This document shows positions 1 through 10,640 of a stretch of DNA of 64,000 nucleotides, piece after piece. Where the stretch lies: contig JAWNZC010000235.1 of NCBI GenBank assembly GCA_035771165.1, positions 1,110,001 to 1,174,000 of the forward strand, given 5' to 3'. Each line of letters begins with the position of its first letter. Position 1 is the first letter of the stretch. The notes beneath the pieces were generated by a model, which worked only from the letters and a program-made list of their open reading frames with translations, searched no databases and was not told where the DNA came from. The DNA is from Paragorgia papillata (lineage: Eukaryota > Cnidaria > Anthozoa > Scleralcyonacea > Coralliidae). The position numbers and the translations under genes are program-made.

Positions 1-177
1 TTAAAAGCTTTTTCGCTTCGTTTAACTTATGTGCTGATTAATTTATAACGCAGCGCTTTTAGGGCTTTCAAACTACTACAATAGGTTGTTTGAAAAGAAT
101 GCTAATTCATTTTCTAAGGGTTCGAATTTTTTTGATACAACTGTAGAGCTATCCAGTATAAATAAGATTACTTTATA

Positions 178-480
178 TTTCAGGTTGATATGTAAATTTC
201 ACATGTTGTAACGTCCATGTGCATAATCACTTACCGCAGGTTATATTGTTGCTATTATCAAACGAAATCACTTGAAATTGTACATGTTTGGTGTTTTTTA
301 TGGAACACATGCACGCATGAACATGTTTTCTTCGAATTAAGTTTGGTTTGAAAATAGATCAAACAACCTGAAATATCTCAAAAACGAAGCGAGGCAAGGA
401 AAAACTGCAAAATATGTTACTTTGTCATTTTAAGTGTTCTTTCGAATAAGACATAGACTTCATTTTCGCTTCAAAGGCAC
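178..480. repeat. Diverged partial copy of the AGTGCTTATG-TIR palindromic element
   Basis: This stretch resembles the element at 11912-12386: it shares the interior around 'cataatcacttaccgcagg', the 'gaaatcacttgaaatt' block, and the arm running through 'gaaatatctcaaaaacgaag' to 'cactttac'. A shorter fragment of the same arm recurs at 790-900. There is no coding potential here. Confidence 0.6.
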
Positions 481-683
481 TTTACCATCAACCTTCATTA
501 ATGTTAGTTAATTCTAATTAGACCTTAACATGTGTGAATATAGCTTTTAAGGCCTTACTGTGTCTCGAACAAATTATCAACAAAGATTACCGAAAGCGTC
601 TTCTATATACAGCTGCTTTCTGGCAAGGTAAAACTTAAATTACCTCTTACAAAATCTCAATAAAAAGCCCAAGTTTATTTAAC

Positions 684-786
684 AAGACACCTGGGTCAGG
701 GATTCACTCGGGCTGATAGCAGGTATCGTACCCAGGTGGCAGAAGTGAAAGGCACTTGTGCTTACCACTGTACCACCAACACCCCT
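684..786 (-). repeat. tRNA-like SINE head
   Basis: Read on the minus strand, 'tggtacagtggtaagcac' resembles a pol III A box and 'gggtacgatacc' is a degenerate B box (consensus GGTTCGANTCC). No cloverleaf closes cleanly, so this is called a tRNA-derived SINE fragment and not a tRNA gene. Confidence 0.45.
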
Positions 787-1077
787 TATCTTAACAACGA
801 AGCAAAAAGAAACGAAAAACTGCAAATGATGTTACTTTCAATGTCATTTTAAGTGTTTATTCAAATAAGACAAACTTAATTTTCGTTTCACAGGCACTTT
901 AGAAGATATATTCAGACCTTTTAAGGTCTAAGTAAAACCAAAACAAATTCGATGCGGACGGCAGTCCTTTGTTTAAGTAGAGCAAAGTATTGAAAATCCA
1001 TAATAATTGCTATCCATAATTAACGCTATAGATCGGAGTGTCGAAACGTTGGGTCATGAACAGTAGCTTTTTTAAGA

Positions 1078-1466
1078 CCTGCGCTAAACACCGCACAATA
1101 GACAAATTGTTTGAATTTTATTTGACGAAACTGCGACGTATAACTCGATTAAATTCGACACACGAATTAAATTCGTCTCGGCAATTAAATTCGTCTGAGT
1201 CAGACGGATAATGCGACGATAATGCCTGTTCGAGTTACACGACAAATTACCGTCGCGTCGAATTAAATGTTTTTCTTCTGTCTGTGACAATGTTTTGCTA
1301 TGTTTTCAAGGAATCGTTTTCAGGCTCCACGCGTCTAAGTAAAAACAATTAAATTCGACTGAAATTCGACGTTTAACACGACGTCGCATTTCGCATTACC
1401 GAGGAATTTATTTCGAATGTAATTCGTTTGAATTAAATTCGTCAATTGTGCGACGTTTAGCGCAGG
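1078..1466. mobile_element. MITE with CTGCGCTAAAC termini
   Basis: The left end CTGCGCTAAAC is answered by GTTTAGCGCAG at the right end, with GCACAAT/ATTGTGC just inside. The interior is packed with repeats of 'aattaaattcg' and 'cgacg' in both orientations. No transposase is present. The target duplication is not clear. Confidence 0.65.
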
Positions 1467-1587
1467 CCTAAGTTGCGTTCAAAAAACGTTTAAGCCAGAA
1501 TAGCGTTAAACTATGTCGAGAACAGTGTTATCAAACAAAATCGGTAAAAAAGGCTAATAAAAGTAATTTGCTGCACAGATATTTGCC

Positions 1588-1829
1588 AGTTTTCAGCTAG
1601 CTTCAAACCTCTTCAACTTTCTTGCTGCATGCTGAAATTGTCAATTGGTACTAATGAATTATTTACAACAAAACTCAAATCAAGATTACTATATTTTATT
1701 TAACCTTTTCTAGACTAAATTATTGATATGGCTATATATCTACCCCGCTTAACATTTGATACAGTATACTTTTAAAGTTTCATCGTCATCATAGTATTTT
1801 TTTGTAATTTTGTATTACTTGACTCTAGG
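1588..1829. repeat. Left foldback arm of the GPCR-bearing unit
   Basis: The arm begins 'atttgccagttttcag' and ends near 'gactctagg'. Its reverse complement lies at 5089-5370 with small indels. The pair encloses about 3.8 kb that includes the GPCR gene; the same pair brackets the GPCR in copy B (about 12.74 kb and 17.7 kb). Confidence 0.75.
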
Positions 1830-2774
1830 AGAAAATCATAATAATGTAAGAGTTAATTAGCGATAACCGAGGCGTTAAGCCACATTACCGAGTTCGAGGT
1901 AATTAACTAATTTATTTCAAATTTCACAAGGTTTTGTCTTTATCTGTATATTTTCCTGGACTTTATACAGATAAAGACCGTGCATTTATAATGACAATTC
2001 AATTCAATTCTATTCAGTTTGTATGGGAGATAAAGACTTATGAATAATAAAGAAAACCGCGTCAAATTTGAACTAAGTAATAGATAAATCCCGAGAACGA
2101 GGGATGTATGCTATATAAAGACCCGAGGTACGCGTCCGAGGGCTTTATATCGCATACATCCCGACGTTCGAGGGATTTATCTGACTTAATTTATTATCGA
2201 GGATTTCCAACAAAGTTTTGTCTATTTTTTCCACCTTGGACAAAGAATTTCCTTTTTTTCCCCCTTCATTTTGTATCAAATTATTATTCAAGGGCTTTAT
2301 GCGATATAAAGACCTCGGAAGAACAAAGAAAACCGACTCGATAATAAATTAATACTATATAAGCCTTAAGCTTTTTTCTATAAGTTTCTCACCACTGGTC
2401 CTTATTATATTTTCCACCCCATTTTTAAATCCTTTTATTTTTGTGCTATATTCAATCAATTAAAATTAAGTTGTTAGTTGTTTTTTTTGGTAACTGTTTT
2501 TAGATAACTATTAAGAAGAATTTTCTTTCTATGTCGCGTAACTTGCGCCAAAGCTGATTTCTATACTGATCATATCTACATTCATAATTATAGAGTTTTT
2601 TATATGCTTCTCATTACCTATTATATGTACTTAAAAAGTGTGTTGACTGTATGAGCTACACAATAATGCTAAAATAAAGAGATTTTGAGTGGTACACAAC
2701 AAAACGAAAATGATATTTGAACTTAACTTCTAGGATTTTCAGCGCTTTTAACCGAAAATACGTAACAGAACAAA

Positions 2775-3440
2775 ATTGTCCTCTTACGGTCTTCATTAAG
2801 GTTTGCAGGGTCATTTCAGTAAAGTGCTCTCAATTCGTCAAAATTTATGCCACACAAGCCAATTATAGTTGCAAATCTTTCAAGTAAAACCAGAGGGCTT
2901 CACTCAGGGCGACTTAAGGTTTTCAGGGTAATTTCTGTAAAGCGCTCTCAATTTGTTAGAATTTATGCCACAAAAATAAAATAGATATCGTTAGAAAGCT
3001 ATGAATTTGTAGAATACAATGGTGTCTTTGGTTTCACAATAAACACTAACCGTTAATAGTTGTGAATTTTTTAATTAAAACCAGAGGGCTTCACTCGGGG
3101 CGGCTTAAGAACAAAGCGTTTCATTTTGTTCAGAAACAATTTTTCGCAGTTCGATTCCGAGATAAATGTCCAGCAAAATGGTGTCAGCGGTTGTTTTTTT
3201 TTACAAAGAAAGATTTTGAACGAAATATAACGCTTTTTACTCGAGTCGCCTCGAGTGAAGCCCTCTGGTTTTAATTAAAAAATTCACAACTACTAACGGT
3301 TTGTGTTTATCGCGGAACCAAAGACACCATTGTATCCTACAAATTAATAGCTTTCTAACGATATCTATTTTATTTTTGTGGCATAAATTCTGACGAATTG
3401 AGAGCGCTTTACAGAAATGACCATGAAAACCTTAACGAAG
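2775..3440. mobile_element. Palindromic MITE ('gagggcttcactc' family) 3' of GPCR-1
   Basis: Inverted arms run outward from a centre near 3150. They include 'gagcgctttacagaaatga', 'aacgatatctattttatttt' and 'gaagccctctggttttaatt'. Related copies lie at about 6975-7200, 14700-15530 and 34300-34830. It starts about 260 bp downstream of the GPCR-1 stop. Short ORFs inside are not coding. Confidence 0.7.
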
Positions 3441-3698
3441 ACCTTAAGAACAAAGCGTTTCATTTTGTTCAAAAATCTTTTTCGCAATTTGATTCCGAGA
3501 TAAATTTCCAGCCAAACGGTGTCAGCGTTTGGTTTTTTTAGTTATTGCCTATATTTTTTTATTGTATGACTTATTTTGTCCGAATGTTGGTCGGAAAGCA
3601 GCATTTTCAACTTTGGTCGTCAATAAAATCAGCAAAACTCGACATATCAAACTCGACATGCTGACGAGTTAAGAACACTTTACAAAATAACGAAGTTC

Positions 3699-4667
3699 TT
3701 AATTTGTTCTTTGGCCTCGGAAAATCTTTCTAGCCTCGTTTCGTACTATGCCATGTCTCCAGAAGAAGATTAGAGAATTCAAACTGGAGTTCACCAGAAT
3801 GAGTGTCATAATCCAAGCCCGTGAGATAAAGTCACCCAACCTTACAGCTTCTGCAACTCCTTGTGGTAGAAAGCAGACGAAAAAACAAATGATTACAAGA
3901 AAACAAGATTTCGCTAGCTTTACGTCTCGTACAAATTGTCGAAGAGCCGATCTCGTTGTGTGCTGTTCAGCTGACAAGCCTTGTGTTGAAGAACCAGTGC
4001 CAGGTGATGAGTTTTGTGCGGAAAATACTCTATAAGATTTTCTAATAGCGATAGCTATTTTCAGATAAATGTATACTGTACTTCCCAAAAATAGTGGAGC
4101 GTTAAAAAATACTAGATATCTCGACACTCGACCGTCTAGGAAACCGACGCCGATTGTAATAAGCCAAACAAACCACATACAAACTAAAAATATCAAAAGT
4201 CTTTTCTTAGTTATTTTGCTTCTGTGTACAAAAGGGTGAACGACTCCCAGATATCTTTCAATATTTATCACAAAAAATGTTATGATTGATAAGCCTACCA
4301 GTAGCCTGATGGCCAGTTTGGTTGTGTAATACAAAAAGCAAGTATTTCCATCATTGATGCGGCTTGCAAATTGCGAGGTAACCAACACACCTACAATCAA
4401 TCCAACAGCGAGATCGACAAACGACAGAACCACGATGAGGAAGTAAGGCACACTGGTTTTCAAACGAGGTGACTTGAAGTAAGTTAGAATCGTGAGAGTA
4501 TTGAGAAACGTAGTTGTGATACAAAGTAGTACATTGAACGCACATATAACAACGATTTGGATACGGTGTAGCTCGGTCGGAAAGCGGCCATCAAACACTC
4601 TAAAGCTTTCGCCAACAATGAAACACATGATTCCAGATGACAAGAGAGTCTCATTTGTAAAATTCAT
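3699..4667 (-). CDS. Rhodopsin-class GPCR, intact (copy 1)
   Basis: This is a single-exon seven-transmembrane receptor of 322 aa. I start at the ATG beginning MNFTNET (two N-glycosylation sequons); the open frame extends 30 codons further upstream but only from a TTG. Numbered from that TTG (subtract 30 for the mature count): TM1 about 68-92 with N86; TM2 about 104-128 with D115; TM3 about 143-168 ending in ERY at 167-169; TM4 186-207; TM5 213-236; TM6 280-305 with CFLP in place of CWLP; TM7 312-333 with NSLIF in place of NPxxY. The loop after TM4 is very short and has no cysteine, so the usual TM3-ECL2 disulfide is absent, as in melanocortin and related receptors. It belongs to class A; ligand and G protein cannot be read from the sequence. 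It is nearly identical to the gene at 13716-14693 and lies inside an inverted duplication. Confidence 0.88.
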   Translation of the reverse strand: MNFTNETLLSSGIMCFIVGESFRVFDGRFPTELHRIQIVVICAFNVLLCITTTFLNTLTILTYFKSPRLKTSVPYFLIVVLSFVDLAVGLIVGVLVTSQFASRINDGNTCFLYYTTKLAIRLLVGLSIITFFVINIERYLGVVHPFVHRSKITKKRLLIFLVCMWFVWLITIGVGFLDGRVSRYLVFFNAPLFLGSTVYIYLKIAIAIRKSYRVFSAQNSSPGTGSSTQGLSAEQHTTRSALRQFVRDVKLAKSCFLVIICFFVCFLPQGVAEAVRLGDFISRAWIMTLILVNSSLNSLIFFWRHGIVRNEARKIFRGQRTN

Positions 4668-4844
4668 CTTCTCTGCCACTTTGATGGATGTATAACTGCG
4701 TCTGAAAGCGTTTAACGTGAAGGACACCGCGACCGCACCTCTTATATGACAACGCAATTAAGACTACGTCACAAATTATTATCGTTATAAAAACAAAGTT
4801 TGTTCCCGAATACACCTTGTTTTTCTTATTATTGGCGGTTTTTA

Positions 4845-5040
4845 TACTATAGACGCATTTATATGCGCTTGGACTTACTTGGGCAAAGTTTTTTTAGTGC
4901 GTCTCAAATTTCGTCTTGTATATTAAAAGACGGGCATGTGACGCATTGTGCGTCTAGACAAATTATACGCTTTAATGCGTCTTTTTCGACGCACTAAATC
5001 ATATAGTTCGTCTCGACGCATTATGCGTCTGAACGCATGT
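4845..5040. promoter_or_regulatory. TGCGTC/GACGCA motif cluster upstream of GPCR-1
   Basis: About ten TGCGTC or GACGCA hexamers, some joined as 'gacgcattatgcgtc'-type palindromes, lie 180-370 bp upstream of the ATG. The same cluster lies upstream of GPCR-3 at 13320-13510. It could be a transcription-factor cluster (TGACGCA resembles a CRE/AP-1 half site) or simply MITE sequence; only the motif density is seen directly. Confidence 0.45.
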
Positions 5041-5088
5041 AAAGATGGGCAACAGACGAAGAAAACAAGAAACTGTGACAGCATTACT

Positions 5089-5370
5089 TAAAGCCTAGAG
5101 ATAAATAATACGAAATTACGAAAAAAATATTATGATGATATGAAACGTTAAGTATCAAATGTTAGACGGTGCAGATATACAGCTATGTCAATAATTTAGT
5201 AAAAAAAAAGATATTAAAATGAAATACAATAACCTTACTCTGAATATGAGTGATTAAAGAAAAAGTTTGAGTTTTGCTTTAAATAATCTGAGACTATAGT
5301 ACCAATTGACAATTTCAGCTGCAAGACAGTTGAAGAGGTTTGAAGCTAATTGAAAACTGACAAATACCTG
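5089..5370. repeat. Right foldback arm of the GPCR-bearing unit
   Basis: This is the reverse complement of 1588-1829, from 'cctagagataaataatacg' to 'ttgaaaactgacaaatacc'. Similarity to copy B continues past it to about 5840, so the duplicated block is larger than the arm-bounded unit. Confidence 0.75.
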
Positions 5371-5492
5371 TTCTTCATATTTAATGAGTTAAATTTTCCC
5401 GCATTTCTTGTGTTATAACTGTGAATTTGACTAGTTATTGGAAATTAATTTTTAAACCTTTTATGTAACATTTATGTTTAAAGATGTAAATC

Positions 5493-5592
5493 GAAATATA
5501 GTAAGGTTGTATATACTGCCGAAACATGCAGGCTTACACGTTCCATGTTTCGGCAGTATTTCCAACATTACTATATTTCGATTTGTGTTTCA
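5493..5592. repeat. Hairpin repeat, 'cgaaatatagtaaggtt' family
   Basis: Inverted halves of 'aaatcgaaatatagtaaggt' flank a centre with 'gccgaaacatg' and 'catgtttcggc'. Relatives lie at 12518-12615, 24120-24200, 44215-44272 and 56612-56965, the last enclosing part of a 5S SINE. Confidence 0.7.
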
Positions 5593-5879
5593 ACACTGCC
5601 TACGCAACACACTACATTGATTTTACTGTTTAAAGATGTATGTATAAGTTGTTCTATTTGTAATGAACAGACCTAATGGATTTCTAATATTTTACTCTCC
5701 TTAAATAAAGGGCTTATGCGCGCATCGAATTTGCTTTTGTTTTAATTAGACCTTTAAAGGTGTGGATAAAGTTTTTAAGATCTTTATACTGTCTCAAACA
5801 ATTAACACTGACAACGATTACCGAAAGCGTCTTGTATCTCCAGCTGCATCCGCATCAAGAGTCGCACATTTATATATTT

Positions 5880-6365
5880 GCTTTACCTATAATAACAACT
5901 TTGTTTGAAAGACTTATTGACCGAGCTAGAGGTCTTTACGGCAAAATTATCTTGCCCCCAGCCTTTCAGTTTACAGATCACCAAGCGATGAAGGAGCGAG
6001 GTTTGTGCGAAAAGACCAAAGACAGAATAATTTTACCGTGAAGAGCGGACCAAGGGAGCTTAAATAAATGGCCAACGGGTTTTAGTTTTATTTGAGTGTT
6101 GAGAGTACAAACAGCAAAATCGAAGTAACCGACTTTCAACGAAAACTTCAAACAACCAAAACACTTTCAGTCACCGTAAACACTGTCAAACACTATAGTT
6201 TTTATCGTATTTAAATTTTTGTCGCGATAAATCTATTTTCACGATATCTGGACACCATGTTAGGTTGACTTGCATAACTTTTTATTTCGTTTTTCAATTT
6301 CTGTAATAACCGATCTTTACCGGTTTGTATAGACTGCTCAGGAACCAATCAAATTGCAGGAAAGT
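5880..6365. repeat. Inverted repeat arm, partner at 8520-8865
   Basis: 'aatttttgtcgcgataaatc', 'ggttgacttgcataactttt' and 'accggtttgtatagactgct' all recur reverse-complemented at 8520-8720, and 'gcaaaattatcttgc' recurs inverted near 8810. The pair brackets the broken GPCR copy, so 5.9-8.9 kb may be one inserted or inverted block. Confidence 0.7.
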
Positions 6366-6469
6366 ATAATCGAGTGAAATGCTAAATATTACTTGTAATA
6401 TACCCAGTTCTACTCCCGGCATTACCACATTATATATACAGAACTCGTGCCCAAGCTCTTGGCAACGCC

Positions 6470-6620
6470 CTCCGTAGCTCACTGGTCAGAGAGCAGTAGC
6501 ATCGCAGTAGCATCGCAGGCTCACTGCAGTAGCATTGCAGGGTCGCGGGTTCAATTCCTAGCCGGAAGGTCTTGATGTTGCATTTTTCACAACTGGTCCC
6601 GGTTTGGTCTGAATATGTAT
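6470..6620 (+). repeat. tRNA-like SINE with internal expansion
   Basis: 'tagctcactggtcagagagc' resembles an A box and 'gggttcaattcc' a B box. Between them 'gcagtagcat' repeats three times, which spoils any tRNA fold. The tail runs through 'ggtcttgatgttgcattttt'. Confidence 0.55.
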
Positions 6621-8220
6621 ATATTCTACCGTTTAACATTTGATACTGTACATTTAAAGTTTCATCGTCGTCATAGTATTTTTTCGTAACTTTGTATTAT
6701 TTAACTGTAGGAGAAATTCATATATGATTTCTTTCAAATAATTACTACATAAGCCGTAAGCTTTTTTCTATAATTTTCTCACCACTGGTCCTTGTTATAT
6801 TTTCCACTCAATGAAAGTGGTAAATTCAATCAATTAAAATTAAGTTGTTAGTTGTTGTGTTTTTTTTTTTTTTTTTGTAACTGTTTTTAGATACTATTAA
6901 GAAGAATTTTCTTTCTATGTCGCGTAACATGCGCTCAAATCTGATTTCTATACTGATCATATCTACATTAATTATTATAGAAGTGCTCTCAATTTGTCAA
7001 AATTTATGCCACACAAGCCAATAATAGTTGGAAATCTTTCAATTAAAACCAGAGGGCTTCACTCAGGGCGACTTAAGAACAAAGCGTTTCATTTTATTCA
7101 AAAATCTTTTTCGCAGTTTGATTCCGAGATAAATTTCCAGAAAAAACGGTGTCAGCGTTTTTTATTTATTGCATGGTTTCGATTTTATGACTAATTTTGT
7201 CCGAATGTTGGTCGAAAAGCAGCATTTTCAACTTTGCATGGTCGTCAATAAAACCAGCAAAACTCGACACATCAATAAACGCTGACACCGTTTTGCCGGA
7301 AATTTATCTGTGCCAATTAACCAGTGCCAGATGATGAGGTTTGTGCAGGAAATACTCTATTTCTCGATGTCTGCTGTCCAGCTGACATGCAAGCCTTGTG
7401 TTGAAGAACCAGTGCCAGGTAATGAGGTTTGTGTAGGAAATACTCTATTATAGATTTTCTAATAGCGACAGCTATTTTTAGATAAATATGTACTGTACTT
7501 CCAAGGAGAAGTACTAGGTAATAAAATAATATATATGATTCTCGCCAAGCTATTGTTTACGAAATGGACGCCAATTGTGATCAGCCAAACAAACCACGTA
7601 CAAATTAAAAATACCAAAAGTCTTCCCTTGGTCACCTTGCTTCTGTGCACATAAGGGTGTGTGTACGACTCCCAGATATCTTTCAATATTCATCACAAAA
7701 AATATCATGATAGATAAGCCCTACCAGTAGCTTGGTGGCCATTTGGCTGGCGTAGTACAAAGGACTACATGTATTTCCTCCTCTGAGCTCGATGATTGTA
7801 CCCGAAGTAAGCAACACACCACCAATCAATCCAACAGCGAGATCGACAGAGGAAAGAACCATGATGAGGAAGTAAGGCACACTGGTTTTGAAACGAGGAG
7901 ACTTGAAGTAAGTTAGAATCGTGAGAGTATTGAGAGATGTAGTTGTGATAAAAAGTAGTACATCTATCATACAGATAAAAATATGATTGATACGATGTAG
8001 CTCGGTAGGAAAACGGCCATCAAACACTCTAAAGCTTTGGCCCGCAATGAAACACGTTCCAGATGATATGACTGGAGAGTCTCATTTGTAAAATTCAACT
8101 TCTCTGACACTTTGATGGATGTATAACTGCGTCTGAAAGCGTTTAACGGGAAGGACACCGCAACCGCACCTCTTATATGACAACGCAATTTAGACTACAT
8201 CTGCACAAATTCTGATCGCA
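6620..8220 (-). repeat. Truncated third copy of the GPCR unit (copy C)
   Basis: It carries part of the left arm (6630-6720), a shortened intergenic part (6740-6960), a MITE fragment and a broken receptor. The orientation matches copy A. The right foldback arm is missing. Confidence 0.75.
7330..8190 (-). pseudogene. GPCR pseudogene (third copy)
   Basis: This is recognisably the same receptor as the genes at 3699-4667 and 13716-14693, but broken. The N-terminal part reaches 'LNFTNETLQS' (its initiator codon changed so that Leu replaces Met), then the frame shifts near 8075. TM1 to TM3 are read in a second frame (8027-7683), which shifts again near 7715 just before the ERY motif. TM4 and TM5 are read in a third frame (7686-7459). 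In the ICL3 region a block of roughly 90 bp ('ccagtgccag..gaggtttgtg') is repeated, and the sequence then runs into a MITE fragment, so TM6 and TM7 are lost. It cannot encode a seven-TM protein. Confidence 0.9.
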
Positions 8221-8289
8221 GAGTATTTTGCGATATAAGACAACCATTTTAAAAAATTTACCCCCCAAAAAACATCTTGATTTCTTATC

Positions 8290-8480
8290 ATTAAAGTATT
8301 TATGACACGAAAATTAAGTTTGTCTTATATGGAAGAACACTTAAAACAAAGTAACATATTTCGCAGTTTTTGGTTCACTTGCTTCGTTTCTGAGATATGT
8401 CAGTTTGTTTGATATGTAAAGTTTTAAAAAATGGCAAAATTTGGGAAATTAATGTTTAGCGAAATGAAATAAGGTATTAT
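8290..8480. repeat. Half copy of the AGTGCTTATG-TIR element
   Basis: 'gaaaattaagtttgtcttat' and 'aaagtaacatatttcgcagt' match the left arm of the intact element at 11912-12386. The right half is missing. Confidence 0.6.
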
Positions 8481-8519
8481 ATGGCTCTGTCACATGTGCG
8501 GTCTTTGTAGTGACTTTCC

Positions 8520-8865
8520 TGCAATTGGATTGGTTCCTGAGCAGTCTATACAAACCGGTAAAGACCGGTTATTACAGAAAGTGAAAAACGAAATAAAAAA
8601 GTTATGCAAGTCAACCTAACACGGTGTCCATGAGATATCGTGAAAATAGATTTATCGCGACAAAAATTTAAATACGCGACAGTTTTTGACAGTGTTTATG
8701 GTGACTGAAAGTGTTTTGGTTGTTTGAAGTTTTTTCGAAGTTTTTTCTTTTTTTCGTTGAAAGTCGGTTACTTCAGTTTCGCTCAGTCTGTATACTGAAA
8801 GACCGCGGGCAAGATAATTTTGCCGTAAGGACCTCTAGCTCGGTCATATATCGAATATATAAATT
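8520..8865. repeat. Inverted repeat arm, partner at 5880-6365
   Basis: This is the reverse complement of 5880-6365 (see that entry). It abuts the 5' end of the LINE remnant. Confidence 0.7.
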
Positions 8866-9325
8866 TGTAAAACCTTGATCGGGTGCAGCTGGAGATGGGA
8901 GGTTAGAACCTGCAAAGAAGCGTACTATAAGAACAAAGTTCATAATATTAAAGACCACAACATCTCCAAATGGTGGAAAGAAGTTAGAAAGCTTGGCTGT
9001 AATTCAAGTCAAATGGAATGGCCTGAACAACTGTTGGGTGATGCAGCTTCTACCATAAATAAATTAGCTGAGAACATTAACAACTACTACTTCGTGAATT
9101 TGTCCGCCGAATTTCAACCGCTAGAGCCGTGTCCAAGTAACTATCCAACTTTATACAATACCCTAGTTGCTATGCGTGTTTTCATTGGTTGTTGGCCATG
9201 ATCTATTAGAGGACAGACACATGGTCACGTCAGATCACGTCAGCTGACTTGCCTTTTTCCTTCTTCATGCCCCAAAATCCGGCACGAGTTTCGACAAAGA
9301 CCTTTTAAATTTGTATTGTATAAAA

Positions 9326-9516
9326 CAAATAGATTCCATTTTTTTGTTGTCTGTTCAGTTGTAGATGCACAGAGGACGTCACAACGTGGTAAGAACATCA
9401 GTGACCCACTCGACTGCGTCTCGTGGGCCACTTTTTTGTTCTTACCACGTTGTGACGTCATCTGTGCATCTTATAACTGAACAGACAACGGCAAAATGGA
9501 ATCTATTTGTTAAATA
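9326..9516. mobile_element. Foldback element inside the LINE
   Basis: Arms about 65-75 bp long ('aacaaatagattccat', 'gttgtctgttcagtt', 'cgtcacaacgtggtaagaac') are repeated inverted after a short loop. It has no ORF and lies next to a second MITE. Confidence 0.75.
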
Positions 9517-9681
9517 GAGCGTTTTCATCTGATGTCACGGCGGCCATATACCTGGTGTACCAAAACAATGAAATGGCGGCCATATTGGTGTACGGTATGG
9601 GAATTAGCTCTTTCTTATTCAAATATTTCGTATTGTTTCACCACCCCCATGGCGCCACCGATCACGTGAGTGAAAACGCTC
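9517..9681. mobile_element. MITE with GAGCGTTTTCA termini, TA target
   Basis: GAGCGTTTTCA and TGAAAACGCTC face each other, each flanked by TA. The interior carries 'tcacggcggccat' and 'ccaccgatcacgtgagtg'. A related copy lies at 52515-52680. The TA duplication suggests Tc1/mariner mobilisation. Confidence 0.7.
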
Positions 9682-10189
9682 TATAGAGTGTGCATCTGAT
9701 ATACTGGTTGCGCGCGCATAAAGTGTACATTGCCTTAAAAAAAATTGAAATGTCACAAATCACTTGGTCCCGATAATATCCCCAACAGGATACTTAGAAA
9801 CTTTGCTTTTGAATTATCGCCAGTTTTATCCGACATTTATAATACTACCCGGAGACAAGGAAGAATACCGGAACTACTAAAGTCATCATTTGTGTCTCCT
9901 ATTCCCAAATGTATGCCACCAAAGACCATAGAAGAAGACCTCCGTCCAATATCACTGACCACCCAAATAGCAAAAATTATGGAGAGTTTTACTTTGGAAT
10001 CTCTATTGAGTGACATTAGCTCTAAGATTGATCCATACCAATTTGCTATTAAAGGCCGCTCGACAACACAAGCGCTAGTTTTCTTATTACACATGCAATA
10101 TCCTAGAAGCTCTCGATAGAGGTGGTTGCACAGTTCGAGCATTCTTTGCCGACTTTAGTAAAGGATTTGATTTAGTTGATCATAATATC

Positions 10190-10190
<1 letters not shown>

Positions 10191-10227
<37 letters not shown>

Positions 10228-10640
10228 TGTTCTTAGGCGCATTTAAAAAATCTCAATGCGCTTACAGAACGTCTTAAAAAGAACTATTAGTTTTTAGATT
10301 ATACAAAAAATATTAACAATATATATTTAATTAAACATTCGATTATTTGACTAAAATAGATAGTAAAATATTGTGATTAATGTTAACAACCATATGCCTC
10401 CTTAAACAAGTAGGTCTTAAGAATGGATTTAAATTCCAGGATAGACTTGCCAGACTTAATGTATTCTGGTAAAGAGTTCCAAAGTTCCGGGGCAGCATGG
10501 GAATAAGCACGCTTACCATAAGCAGATGTGTATATCTTTGGTGTAGAAAGCTATGAACGATGAGAAGATCGAAGTGCTCGAGTAGGACATCGCACTTCTA
10601 TAATACTGCGAAGATAATCTGGAGCTAGGCCATGGATTAC
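10191..10640 (-). pseudogene. 3' end of a second CR1/L2-like LINE, antisense, with (ATT)n tail
   Basis: On the minus strand this block encodes the conserved C-terminal segment of CR1/L2-type ORF2: HGLAPDYLRSIIEVRCPTR, then LRSS, then YGKRAYSHAAPELWNSLP, then a phenylalanine-rich end near 10400. Non-coding 3' UTR follows, ending in an (ATT)n microsatellite at 10191-10222, the usual 3' tail of this clade. It is 5'-truncated and inserted antisense into the RT domain of the plus-strand LINE, just after its DHNI motif. Confidence 0.8.

Larger units (their letters stand above)
1549..5840 (-). repeat. Inverted duplication, copy A (contains intact GPCR)
   Basis: This segment is the reverse complement of 11779-17727. 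Matching runs through the outer flank ('gctaataaaagtaatttgct'), the foldback arms, the GPCR, the TGCGTC-rich upstream region and on to 'cgattaccgaaagcgtctt'. Copy A lacks three MITEs present in copy B and so provides their empty sites. Boundaries were placed by eye where similarity stops. Confidence 0.85.

Noticed and set aside
3748..4035. Plus-strand ORF antisense to GPCR-1 (and its mirror at 14324)
   Set aside because: It is a shadow of the receptor coding frame.
4668..4757. Upstream 30-codon extension of GPCR-1
   Set aside because: It begins with TTG, not ATG; the conserved ATG of MNFTNET is the better start in both intact copies.
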